A stretch of DNA of 64,000 nucleotides from CAYJLB01 sp964370845 (GCA_964370845.1 CAYJLB010000003.1:12373-76372); one strand, 5' to 3'. Counted from the first letter of the stretch, positions 42,399-50,481 are shown. Translations and numbers: made by a program. The notes: a model not told the origin generated them from the letters alone.

Positions 42399-42414
42399 TG
42401 AACAAAGACGTTCA
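42399..42414 (+). promoter_or_regulatory. ANTAR-type antiterminator hairpin before glnA
   Basis: TGAAC-AAAGAC-GTTCA: five base pairs and a hexaloop with A1 and G4, the same loop as at amt. A further hairpin GTAAATT/AATTTAC precedes it at 42379-42396 and may stand for the first hairpin of the classic pair, although its loop does not fit. Confidence 0.75.
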
Positions 42415-42499
42415 TCAGATATTTTTTTAACATAGGTAACACGTTTAATTAGTGGATACTTTTATTATTGTTTTAAATTGTATGTGATGAGCGTCTTTT
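42407..42499 (+). terminator. Leader terminator of glnA with a long loop
   Basis: GACGTTCATCA pairs with TGATGAGCGTC (one G-U), then TTTT. Its 5' arm shares bases with the ANTAR hairpin. The loop is long (67 bases) and the T run short, so it is weaker than the glnN case. Confidence 0.6.
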
Positions 42500-42538
42500 G
42501 CTATAATAAAAAAGAAAATCGCGAAATACTCAGTATGC

Positions 42539-42622
42539 CCTCGCAGAAACAGAAGTTTAATTTATCACTCTGTATAGTGCGGGATATGTCAGCGGGGACT
42601 CCCCGCCACGTTGCCGTTGCTA
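42539..42622 (-). repeat. Intergenic repeat copy 4 in the glnA leader
   Basis: Read on the minus strand: TAGCAACGGCAACGTGGCGG, GGAGTCCCCGC (stem GGCGGGG/CCCCGCC), CCCGCACTATAC and TTTCTGCGAGG. It lies between the leader terminator and the ribosome-binding site. The gene-free stretch 42039-42649 otherwise holds the two divergent leaders. Confidence 0.8.
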
Positions 42623-42649
42623 TTATAATAGGAAGGAATTAAAATTATT

Positions 42650-43969
42650 ATGAAAATTACTGTTAATGACGTACTTGAATTTGTTGAAGAAAATGATGTG
42701 AAATTTATACGTCTTGGGTTTTGTGACCCACTTGGAATACAAAAAAACATATCAATTATGCCAGAACGTTTAAAATCTGCTTTTGAGGAAGGTGTTTCCT
42801 TTGATGCTTCGGCAATTGACGGATTTAGGGGAGTAAAAAAATCTGATTTATTACTTTTCCCCAACCCTGAAACAATGTCCGTTTTACCTTGGCGACCAGG
42901 GCCAGGTCGAGTTGTTAGATTTTATTGTGACATTAAACGTTCCGACGGCACAGTTTTCCTAAACGACGGAAGAAACATTCTAAAAAATGCATTAAAAAAG
43001 GCTTCCGACATGGGTTACACTTGCAAAATCGGAGCGGAATGTGAATTTTACATCTTTAAAACTGACGAAAATGGCGACCCAACTTTCAATACCCTTGATA
43101 ATGGTAGCTATTTAGACATTTCCCCAATCGACAAAGGGGAAAATATGCGTAGAGAAATATGCCTTTGCCTTGAGGAAATGGGGATTTATCCAGAATGTTC
43201 TCACCATGAGCAAGGTCCTGGACAAAATGAAATTGACTTTGAGTTTTCCGAGGCTTTAACTTGTGCAGATAACATTATGACTTTTAAATCAGTAGTTAAA
43301 TCTATTGTCGCACGAAATGGTTTTTTTGCATCTTTTATGCCAAAACCTTTGTTAAATCAAGCTGGAAACGGAATGCATATTAATATTTCTCTTGAGAAAA
43401 ATGGCAAAAACATCTTTGCTTCTCAAAGCAGTGGGAATGCAAAAATTTGCGATTATTTTATAGCTGGAATACTTGAAAAAATTCGTGAAATTTCTGTATT
43501 TTTAAACCCTACAATAAATTCTTATGAGCGACTTGGAAATCACAAAGCTCCAAAATATATTTCTTGGTCAACAGAAAATCGTTCCCAATTAGTACGAATT
43601 CCAGCCGACAGCAAATCAAGAAAACGGATTGAAGTTCGCTCTCCTGATACTAGTGTAAACCCTTACTATGCCTTTGCAGTGCTGATTTTTGCTGGACTTT
43701 ATGGGATTGAAAATGAATTGGAACTTCCAGAAAAAATCCATGCAGATTTATTTTCAGCTGAGGAAGATTTGGTTTCAAGCCTGCAAACTCTCCCCGAAAA
43801 TTTGACTGAAGCTATTGAAATTGCCAAAGAAAGTCAGCTATTAAAAGAATTAATCGGAGAGCAATTTTTAGCAAATTATTTAGCATTAAAAGAGCAAGAA
43901 GTAACTGATTATAACAATTGCAGTGACAAAAATGAATTCTACACTAATAAATATTTCAATCGAATTTAA
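42650..43969 (+). CDS. glnA: Glutamine synthetase type I
   Basis: A 439-residue enzyme of the GlnA type. Visible are the N-terminal beta-grasp domain with VSFDASAIDGF, the active-site blocks GAECEFYIF, GQNEIDFEF, NGMHINISL, ENRSQLVRIPA and KRIEVRSPDTSVNPYYAFA. It assimilates ammonia into glutamine. The ATG follows GGAAGGAATT. It is divergent from the type III gene and 41 bases upstream of the ANTAR regulator gene, with which it is co-transcribed. The leader has a predicted ANTAR hairpin and terminator, so the regulator may control its own operon. Confidence 0.95.
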   Translation: MKITVNDVLEFVEENDVKFIRLGFCDPLGIQKNISIMPERLKSAFEEGVSFDASAIDGFRGVKKSDLLLFPNPETMSVLPWRPGPGRVVRFYCDIKRSDGTVFLNDGRNILKNALKKASDMGYTCKIGAECEFYIFKTDENGDPTFNTLDNGSYLDISPIDKGENMRREICLCLEEMGIYPECSHHEQGPGQNEIDFEFSEALTCADNIMTFKSVVKSIVARNGFFASFMPKPLLNQAGNGMHINISLEKNGKNIFASQSSGNAKICDYFIAGILEKIREISVFLNPTINSYERLGNHKAPKYISWSTENRSQLVRIPADSKSRKRIEVRSPDTSVNPYYAFAVLIFAGLYGIENELELPEKIHADLFSAEEDLVSSLQTLPENLTEAIEIAKESQLLKELIGEQFLANYLALKEQEVTDYNNCSDKNEFYTNKYFNRI

Positions 43970-44010
43970 ATTTAGCATATATTTTACATTAAAGAAAGGT
44001 GGGAACAGTT

Positions 44011-44574
44011 TTGGCAGAAGTCCTGATCGTATCAAATACTGAAAAAAGCACGAAACTTCTATCGGAAATATTGTCTTCGCAAGACAACATAGTTACAGTG
44101 ACCACCTGTACCGCCGCTAGAAGAATTCATTCCCAGCGAGATTTTGAAATTGTTATAATAAACGCACCTTTAAGCGACGAAAGCGGAGAAACTTTATCAC
44201 GTTTTATAGCAGCAAACAGCGCAAGTCAAGTTATTTTGATTGTAAAAGCTCAGTATTATGACGAAGTTACAGCAATTACATCAAATGACGGTGTTTTAAC
44301 AGTTGCAAAACCTATTAATAAGGTGATTTTTCTTTCAGCTTTAAATCTTGCAAAATCCGCCGCTAACAAAATTAATATAGTGAAAAAGGAAAATGTTTCG
44401 CTTAAAGAGAAAATTCGAGAAATAAAAATCATCGATAGAGCGAAATGTCTTTTAATTTCTTATTTAGGTATGGAAGAAAAAGAGGCTCATCGTTATATTG
44501 AAAAACAGGCAATGGATTTGCGTGAAACTAAGGTAAACATTGCAAAAGACATTCTAAAAACCTACGAACAATAG
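44011..44574 (+). CDS. ANTAR-domain antitermination regulator with a degenerate receiver
   Basis: A 187-residue protein of the AmiR/NasR type. Residues 1-110 have a receiver fold, but the acidic pair is replaced (EVLIVSNTEK) and the phospho-acceptor Asp is Asn (EIVIINAPL); only the Lys in VAKPI remains. A helix links to the ANTAR domain (IIDRAKCLLISYLGMEEKEA and QAMDLRETKVNIAKDIL), an RNA-binding domain that stabilises hairpins with A1/G4 hexaloops. It therefore cannot be a phosphorylation switch of the usual kind; a partner such as PII or glutamine synthetase could control it (inference). I choose TTG 44011 after GAAAGGTGGG; GTG 43999 overlaps that signal. The stop is TAG. Confidence 0.88.
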   Translation: MAEVLIVSNTEKSTKLLSEILSSQDNIVTVTTCTAARRIHSQRDFEIVIINAPLSDESGETLSRFIAANSASQVILIVKAQYYDEVTAITSNDGVLTVAKPINKVIFLSALNLAKSAANKINIVKKENVSLKEKIREIKIIDRAKCLLISYLGMEEKEAHRYIEKQAMDLRETKVNIAKDILKTYEQ

Positions 44575-44645
44575 CGGGGAAGCCCCCGCGGGCAGACACG
44601 CTTTAATTTGATAAGTGAACAATATAGTTCACGCGATTTTTAAAA
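44572..44645 (+). repeat. GC-rich module after the ANTAR gene, starting at TAG
   Basis: TAG (stop) runs into CGGGGAAGCCCCCGCGGGC, then ACACGCT and a perfect hairpin GTGAAC-AATATA-GTTCAC (44615-44632), then GCGATTT. It is homologous to 39790-39854. Confidence 0.75.
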
Positions 44646-44653
44646 ATATAAAC

Positions 44654-44721
44654 GCAAGCGTGACGCTTGACCCATTCCCGCACTGTACAAAGTAAAAGAC
44701 TATACTTTTGTTTCTGCGAGG
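44654..44721 (+). repeat. Intergenic repeat copy 5
   Basis: GCAAGCGTGACGCTTG, ACCCATTCCCGCACTGTAC, AAAGTAAAAG, then TTTTGTTTCTGCGAGG. Both hairpins are intact; close to the consensus. Confidence 0.9.
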
Positions 44722-44749
44722 CTAGAGTTTGATATGTATGAAGCTATTA

Positions 44750-44817
44750 GCAAGCGTGACCCTTGACCCATTCCCGCACCGTACAAAGTAAAGTCAATAA
44801 CTTTTGTTTCTGCGAGG
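44750..44817 (+). repeat. Intergenic repeat copy 6
   Basis: GCAAGCGTGACCCTTG (one mismatch in the stem), then the same second hairpin as copy 5. Preceded by TTA, giving TAG at its border. Confidence 0.9.
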
Positions 44818-44886
44818 GCAACGTGACGTTGCATCCTTGTCCGCACTGTACTGAGTAAAAGTCAATAACTTTGTTACTACGTAATC
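44818..44886 (+). repeat. Intergenic repeat copy 7, head-to-tail with copy 6
   Basis: GCAACGTGACGTTGC starts on the very next base after copy 6; then TCCGCACTGTACTGAGTAAA and AATAACTTTGTTACTACG. The right end is diverged. Confidence 0.85.
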
Positions 44887-44914
44887 GTGTTTTGTATAAT
44901 GAAAATTTTCAAAT

Positions 44915-44965
44915 AAAAGAAGCAAAAAGGGAGGATAAATGTCCTCTCTTTTTGCTTCTTTTATA
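44915..44965. terminator. Bidirectional terminator
   Basis: AAAAGAAGCAAAAAG plus GAGGA pairs with TCCTC and CTTTTTGCTTCTTTT around TAAATG, with T-rich flanks on both strands. It ends the glnA-ANTAR operon and the opposing nucleoside-transport operon. With the repeats it fills the gene-free stretch 44575-45063. Confidence 0.9.
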
Positions 44966-44996
44966 TTATGTTTTATTAATTAAAAACAATCTCCGA

Positions 44997-45066
44997 CCTC
45001 GCAGAAACAAAGTTACTGCATTTTACTTTGTACAGTGCGGGCATAACAGCGGGGTTGCCCCGCCTA
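44997..45066 (-). repeat. Intergenic repeat copy 8, starting at the TAG stop of the permease gene
   Basis: Minus strand: TAG (stop) then GCGGGG-CAA-CCCCGC, TGCCCGCACTGTACAAAGT and TTTGTTTCTGCGAGG. Both hairpins intact. Confidence 0.88.
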
Positions 45067-46017
45067 GCGAGAACCTTTGTCGTAAGGAATCCCTTCTGCC
45101 TTTGGAGCCATTGAGTTTTTAGATGAAAACGCAAGAACTATCAAAGTCGCAATGTAAGGTACCATCTTGTAAACTTCGTTTGAAATAGGTAAATCTTGTA
45201 AAATTGGGATACCAGAATATGTTGAAGCCAATGTTTTCATTATTCCAAAGAAAAATGCTGCAAAGATAATGTTTTTACATCTCCACTTACCGAAAATTAA
45301 AACTGCTATTGCCAAAAATCCGTAGCCAGAAACACTTGCATTAAAACTAGTAGATGTAGGAATTACAAATACAATTCCACCAATACCAGCAAGTGCACCC
45401 GAAATAATTACACCCGCATAACGGATTTTATAAACGTTTACACCAACAGAGTCAGCAGCACTTGGATATTCACCACAAGCTCTTAATCTTAAACCGAACT
45501 TAGTTTTGTTAATTACAAAAGCTGACAAAATAAAAATTCCAAGTCCAATGTACGTTGTGATATACCCTTTTTGGAAAAACATAGGTCCTATAACTGGAAT
45601 ATCACCTAATAGTGGGACTTTACTAATGAAAAATGTGTCATTAAAATTGATTTGTTGTACAGTTTGAATCATTCTTGCTGCGAAAATTGCAAATGCTGGA
45701 GCAAATAAATTTAACGCTGTACCACTTACAGTTTGGTCAGCTTTCATTGTAATCGACGCAAATGCGTGAAAAAATGAGAACAATGCACCCGAAGCAGCAG
45801 CAATAATTAATGCTAAAATCAACAATAGTTGTCCGCTCATACTGTCTTGCATTATGTTAATAAAGAAAATTCCGCAGAACGCACCAATAATCATAATACC
45901 TTCTAGAGCGATGTTTACAACACCACTTCGCTCAGAGAACATTCCACCTAAAGCGACAATTAAAAGGGGAATTGCAAAAAACATTGTTTGTTGAATTACG
46001 AAAAATAAAACGTCCAT
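45064..46017 (-). CDS. Nucleoside ABC transporter permease, NupQ-like
   Basis: A 317-residue membrane protein of the branched-chain/BMP permease family with about eight hydrophobic segments and the block ERSGVVNIALEGIMIIGAF near residue 30, GALAGIGGIVFVIP and AVLIFGKWR. It is the last gene of an uptake operon, and its start overlaps the stop of the partner permease (TAATG). The family carries nucleosides in B. subtilis (NupNOPQ) and Streptococcus. Its TAG stop runs into an intergenic repeat. Confidence 0.88.
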   Translation of the reverse strand: MDVLFFVIQQTMFFAIPLLIVALGGMFSERSGVVNIALEGIMIIGAFCGIFFINIMQDSMSGQLLLILALIIAAASGALFSFFHAFASITMKADQTVSGTALNLFAPAFAIFAARMIQTVQQINFNDTFFISKVPLLGDIPVIGPMFFQKGYITTYIGLGIFILSAFVINKTKFGLRLRACGEYPSAADSVGVNVYKIRYAGVIISGALAGIGGIVFVIPTSTSFNASVSGYGFLAIAVLIFGKWRCKNIIFAAFFFGIMKTLASTYSGIPILQDLPISNEVYKMVPYIATLIVLAFSSKNSMAPKAEGIPYDKGSR

Positions 46018-47177
46018 TATTTATCCCCCTTATCTTCAGTTTTTTCTTCTATAACAGGAGTTTCAGGAACTATTTCTTGAACAGTTTCAACTACTGCTTT
46101 TTTAGATTTTTTGTTTTGAACTCTTGCAATTATATGTTTGAACAATAGTGACAATGCAGCACAGTAAATGATAATTGCAATGATAATGTCAATAACTTCC
46201 CTTGCGAAATTGAATAATTGTACATTAGTACCACCAACAGTTATGTGTGCAATAAACAGCCCTGAGAAGATAATTCCAATAGGATTTGACAGCCCTAAAA
46301 GTGCAACAGAAATTCCTGAAAATCCTTCCGTAGCAAGTACGTCAACAACTTGAATATAACGTCCTGAACCTGATAAATAAATAATTGCACCACCAACGCC
46401 AGATAAAGCTCCCGCAATTGTCATAGATAAAACTATGTTCATTTTTGAGTTAATACCAGCATATTTTGTAGCAAATGGATTTTTACCACAAGCCTTTAAT
46501 TCATATCCAAAAACTGTCTTATTTAAAATAATGTACATTAAAATTGCAAAGAAAATCGCAATTAAAATACCAACATTCGCGTTTGTGTCAGGAAACAAAT
46601 CTTCCAAAAACCACTTCGGCAAAACAGCAGATTTTTTTACAGGTAAAGACTGATTTCTTACCATATCAAAAATAGTTTCTTTAACAAGTAAATTAACCAA
46701 AAACATTCCGATGTAGTTCAGCATAATTGATGTAATAACTTCATTTACATTAAAATAAGCCTTTAATAAACCTGGAATTAATCCCCAAAATGCACCTGCA
46801 ACCATTGCGCCCAAAATTGCTACTACCCAATGCATTGTGCCTAAAAATTCCCAGTTTACACCAATGTAAATTGCAACAAAAGCACCCATTGTAAATTGCC
46901 CAGTAGCACCAATGTTAAATAGCCCAGTCTTAAAGGCAAATCCTACCGAAAGACCAGTCATAATTATAGGTGCAGCTGTGTACAAACTTAAGGCAATTCC
47001 CGAAGCACCGTCCTTAAATCCGCCTTGTAAAATTGTAAGGAAACCGTCAACAGCTTGCTCAGGGTTACTAATTAAAAGTACAATAAATCCTAATAAAAGT
47101 CCCGAAATAATCGCCATAATGGAGGCTAAAAAGCTGGTTGTCCCTTCCTTTTTCATAAGGTTTTTAAAATTATCCAT
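46017..47177 (-). CDS. Nucleoside ABC transporter permease, NupP-like
   Basis: A 386-residue membrane protein, partner of the next permease. It has the family block AFKTGLFNIGATGQFTMGAF near residue 80 and GALSGVGGAIIYLSGSG. A Lys/Glu-rich tail of about 35 residues (VETVQEIVPETPVIEEKTED) is unusual. The gene starts directly after the ATPase stop (TAGATG) with AAAGGAGTG inside the ATPase gene, so translation is coupled. Confidence 0.88.
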   Translation of the reverse strand: MDNFKNLMKKEGTTSFLASIMAIISGLLLGFIVLLISNPEQAVDGFLTILQGGFKDGASGIALSLYTAAPIIMTGLSVGFAFKTGLFNIGATGQFTMGAFVAIYIGVNWEFLGTMHWVVAILGAMVAGAFWGLIPGLLKAYFNVNEVITSIMLNYIGMFLVNLLVKETIFDMVRNQSLPVKKSAVLPKWFLEDLFPDTNANVGILIAIFFAILMYIILNKTVFGYELKACGKNPFATKYAGINSKMNIVLSMTIAGALSGVGGAIIYLSGSGRYIQVVDVLATEGFSGISVALLGLSNPIGIIFSGLFIAHITVGGTNVQLFNFAREVIDIIIAIIIYCAALSLLFKHIIARVQNKKSKKAVVETVQEIVPETPVIEEKTEDKGDK

Positions 47178-48701
47178 CTATTTCACACTCCTTTTTGCGC
47201 CCGCCATATAAAGACCTAATTCCTCAATTGTGATTTCCTTAGGATTTACATCGGCAACAATTTCGCCCTCAAAAATTACGATAATTCTATCGCTCACGTT
47301 CATAACTTCGTCTAATTCAAGGGACACAAGTAAAACACCTTTCCCAGCATCTCTTTGAGCGATTAATTGAGTGTGAATATATTCAATTGCACCAACGTCA
47401 AGCCCACGAATAGGCTGAACAGCAATGACAATTTCAGGGTTTCTATCAAGTTCTCTTGCAATAATTGCTTTTTGTTGATTTCCTCCCGACATTCCTCTAA
47501 CCACACTATTTTCACCGTTTGAAGAACGAATGTCAAACTTTTCAATCAACTTTCTTGCATATTCTTTTATAGCTCCAAATTTCAAGAAGCCAAAACGTTG
47601 AAACTCATCAGTATAATAACTTTGAAGAACGAGATTTTCTTGCAAATTATAATCAAGAACAAGTCCGTCTTTGTGCCTGTCCTCAGGGATATGAGCAAAA
47701 CCTTTAAGACATTTTTTTCTTACACTGTCCTTAGTGATATTTTCACCATTTAGGAAAATTTCACCAGATTTTATAGGCGCAAGTCCAGTAATTCCGTAAA
47801 CAAGTTCAGACTGTCCGTTTCCGTCAATTCCAGCTACACAAAGGATTTCGCCCTTTTTCACAGTGAAAGAAACGTCTTTAACAGCAGTTTTTTGGTTACC
47901 CTTTGACATAACAGTTAAATTTCTAACTTCAAGTGCTGCGCTTCCAAGTTCAGCGTCTTTTTTGTCAATTGTAAATTCAACTTTTCTACCAACCATCATT
48001 TCAGACATTTGCTCTTTAGAAGTGTCAGCAACATCAATTGTACCCACATATTTACCTTTACGAAGTACAGTACATCTGTCCGCAACTTCCTTGATTTCAT
48101 TAAGTTTGTGGGTAATGAAAATTATGGATTTTCCTTCTTCAATAAGCCTTTTCATAATCTTCATAAGTTCGGAAATTTCTTGTGGAGTAAGCACCGCTGT
48201 AGGCTCGTCAAAAATCAAAATTTCGTTATCTAAATAAAGCATTTTAAGTATTTCAACCCTTTGTTGCATACCAACTGTAATGTCGGAAATAATTGCATCA
48301 GGATCAATTTTAAACTTGTATTTTTCACTAAGGTCCATGACTTTTTTTCGTGCGTCCTCCATTTTAAGAACGCCGAATTTAGTAGTTTCTTGCCCTAAAA
48401 CAATACTTTCAAGAACAGTGAAATTATGCACTAATTTAAAGTGTTGATGCACCATTCCAATTCCGTGAACATTTGCATCATTAGGGTTTTTAATTTGAAC
48501 ATCTTTCCCGCGGATTTTTATTACTCCCTCCTCAGGTGTATAAAGTCCAAACAGGACACTCATTAAAGTAGATTTCCCAGCGCCATTTTCCCCTAAAAGC
48601 GCGTGGATTTCGCCTTTTCTGAGCTGTAATGTAATGTTATCATTTGCTTTAAAATCGCCAAATTTTTTGGTAATATTATTCATTTCTATAACATTTTCCA
48701 T
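47178..48701 (-). CDS. Nucleoside ABC transporter ATPase, NupO-like
   Basis: A 507-residue double ATPase. The first half has Walker A GENGAGKSTLM and ILIFDEPTAVLTP; the second has a degenerate Walker A GIDGNGQSELV and the signature GMSGGNQQKAIIARE, as in sugar/nucleoside importers of the BMP class. It powers uptake by the two permeases encoded after it. No BMP-type binding lipoprotein is encoded in this operon, so it must come from elsewhere. The ATG follows GAAAGGAATG. Confidence 0.92.
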   Translation of the reverse strand: MENVIEMNNITKKFGDFKANDNITLQLRKGEIHALLGENGAGKSTLMSVLFGLYTPEEGVIKIRGKDVQIKNPNDANVHGIGMVHQHFKLVHNFTVLESIVLGQETTKFGVLKMEDARKKVMDLSEKYKFKIDPDAIISDITVGMQQRVEILKMLYLDNEILIFDEPTAVLTPQEISELMKIMKRLIEEGKSIIFITHKLNEIKEVADRCTVLRKGKYVGTIDVADTSKEQMSEMMVGRKVEFTIDKKDAELGSAALEVRNLTVMSKGNQKTAVKDVSFTVKKGEILCVAGIDGNGQSELVYGITGLAPIKSGEIFLNGENITKDSVRKKCLKGFAHIPEDRHKDGLVLDYNLQENLVLQSYYTDEFQRFGFLKFGAIKEYARKLIEKFDIRSSNGENSVVRGMSGGNQQKAIIARELDRNPEIVIAVQPIRGLDVGAIEYIHTQLIAQRDAGKGVLLVSLELDEVMNVSDRIIVIFEGEIVADVNPKEITIEELGLYMAGAKRSVK

Positions 48702-48762
48702 TGATAAATCATTCCTTTCCCAAAAAAAATTAACTAGAAATTATAAAATAAACTAACTATAT

Positions 48763-49173
48763 TTATTTCAAATTTTCAGGTCCAAAACCTAAAGGTAACA
48801 ATTCCTTCAGCTTATAAACCAATAAATCATCTCTGCCAGCTAAAATAATTTCAAAATTTTCATAGTCACAAAATTCCATCATAACTTGACGACAAACACC
48901 GCAAGGAGCACAAGTTTCCTTTGCGTCAGTGCCCTTTGGAGCACCAACAACAGCAATTTTTTCAAATTCATATTCACCTTCAGAAACAGCTTTGAAAAAA
49001 GCAGTTCTTTCCGCACAGTTCGTGGAAGAATAACCAGCATTTTCAATGTTGCACCCAAGGTAAACCTTGCCCTTTTTTGTCAAAAGTGCCGCTCCCACAG
49101 CGAAATTTGAATAAGGAACATAGGCGTTTTCTCTAGCTTTTATTGCAAGTTCAAGAAGTTCTTTATTGCACAT
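48763..49173 (-). CDS. cdd: Cytidine deaminase
   Basis: A 136-residue enzyme that turns cytidine and deoxycytidine into uridine forms. Zinc ligands are in NCAERTAFF (Cys, catalytic Glu) and CAPCGVCRQ. It starts with ATG right after the deoB stop, with GGGGGAAG upstream, so the two are co-translated. In many Firmicutes cdd lies beside era; here it is with nucleoside salvage genes. Confidence 0.95.
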   Translation of the reverse strand: MCNKELLELAIKARENAYVPYSNFAVGAALLTKKGKVYLGCNIENAGYSSTNCAERTAFFKAVSEGEYEFEKIAVVGAPKGTDAKETCAPCGVCRQVMMEFCDYENFEIILAGRDDLLVYKLKELLPLGFGPENLK

Positions 49174-50352
49174 TTAAACTTCCCCCTTAGAAATTTCAGC
49201 CTTAAAGCTTTGCCCATCAGTGCTATTTTCAACGCCGAAAATATCAAGAATTGTAGCTCCAATATCAGCAAAAGTTTTTCTTACATGCAAGTTGTTATTA
49301 ACTTTAATTTTATTACCGTAAATCAGCATAGGAACAGTTTCTCTAGAGTGGTCAGTGCCCTTAAATCCAGGGTCACAACCGTGGTCAGCAGTAATGATTA
49401 AAATGTCATCTTCCTTCATTTTTGACATAAATTCGCCCAACTGGCAATCGAATTCAGTCAAAGCATTTGCATAACCCTCAACATCATTTCTATGCCCGTA
49501 AAGCATATCAAAATCCACTAAATTTATAAAGCATAACCCTTCAAAATCAGTGTCAAGCATTGCAATAGATTTGTTCATTCCGTCAACATTTCCAGTGATA
49601 GTTTGGCTATTTTGTATACCAACTCCTGCGAAAATGTCATAAATTTTCCCTACACCATAAGTTGAAAAACCAGCAGTAATCAACGCATCAAGAGCAGTAG
49701 CTTTTGGAGGTAAAAGTGAGTAATCATGGCGGTTTGTAGTACGTTTAAAGTCAGGATATTCACCAGTAAACGGACGAGCAATTATACGCCCTACTCCATG
49801 TTCACCAGATAAAATTTCTCTTGCCATTTTACAGTAAACATACAAAGTATTAATTGGAACAACATCCTCATGTGCAGCAATTTGAAAAACGCTGTCCGCT
49901 GAGGTATATACGATTAAAGCACCAGTTTCAACATGTTCTTTTCCATAATCTCGAATTACGTCAGTGCCCGAATATGGCAAATTGCATATAACTTTTCTCC
50001 CCGTCGCCAATTCAAATTTGTCTAGCACTTCTTTTGGGAAGCCATTCGGATAGGTAGGAAGCGGTTTTTCCGAAACAATTCCCGAAATTTCCCAGTGTCC
50101 AATGGTAGTGTCCTTGCCCATTGATTTTTCTTCAACTCTAGCAAAACTGCCTAAAGTTTCATGAATTTTTTTGTCGGATTTAACGCCATCTATGTTAAAT
50201 AAACCTATTTTTCTCATATTTTCAACAGAAAATTTATCAGATTTCATAACAGATTGTAAAGTATTTGCTCCTAAATCACCAAATTTCTCAGCATCAGGGG
50301 CATCTCCAATACCAAAACTATCAAGAACAATTAAAAAAACTCTTTTTTTCAT
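49174..50352 (-). CDS. deoB: Phosphopentomutase
   Basis: A 392-residue enzyme of the alkaline-phosphatase superfamily that interconverts (deoxy)ribose-1-phosphate and -5-phosphate. Metal and active-site motifs are LDSFGIGDAPDA, KDTTIGHWEISG (catalytic Thr) and ADHGCDPGFKGTDHSRE. It is first in a salvage operon with cdd and the nucleoside importer, routing sugar phosphates from imported nucleosides into central metabolism. The ATG follows GAAAGGATTTG. Confidence 0.95.
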   Translation of the reverse strand: MKKRVFLIVLDSFGIGDAPDAEKFGDLGANTLQSVMKSDKFSVENMRKIGLFNIDGVKSDKKIHETLGSFARVEEKSMGKDTTIGHWEISGIVSEKPLPTYPNGFPKEVLDKFELATGRKVICNLPYSGTDVIRDYGKEHVETGALIVYTSADSVFQIAAHEDVVPINTLYVYCKMAREILSGEHGVGRIIARPFTGEYPDFKRTTNRHDYSLLPPKATALDALITAGFSTYGVGKIYDIFAGVGIQNSQTITGNVDGMNKSIAMLDTDFEGLCFINLVDFDMLYGHRNDVEGYANALTEFDCQLGEFMSKMKEDDILIITADHGCDPGFKGTDHSRETVPMLIYGNKIKVNNNLHVRKTFADIGATILDIFGVENSTDGQSFKAEISKGEV

Positions 50353-50386
50353 AAAAAAACAAATCCTTTCTACAGTAAAAAATAGA

Positions 50387-50415
50387 ATTGTAATTTATTT
50401 TACATATATTAACAA
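50387..50415 (-). promoter_or_regulatory. Promoter of the nucleoside salvage operon
   Basis: Minus strand: TTGTTA at 50410-50415, 17-base spacer, TACAAT at 50387-50392. Confidence 0.65.
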
Positions 50416-50440
50416 TTTTTTACCAAATTTTTAATGCAAT

Positions 50441-50481
50441 TTGAACAATTTTAGCCTGTTACTACAAGTAAAATTGTTCAA
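50441..50481 (-). promoter_or_regulatory. Inverted repeat upstream of deoB
   Basis: TTGAACAATTTTA pairs with TAAAATTGTTCAA around 15 bases. It lies between parC and the deoB promoter. No clear T run follows on the minus strand, so it is either a weak parC terminator or an upstream operator. Confidence 0.5.

Noticed and set aside
44871..45122. Open frame crossing the bidirectional terminator and repeat copy 8
   Set aside because: It overlaps a terminator, a repeat and the end of the permease gene, with no start signal.
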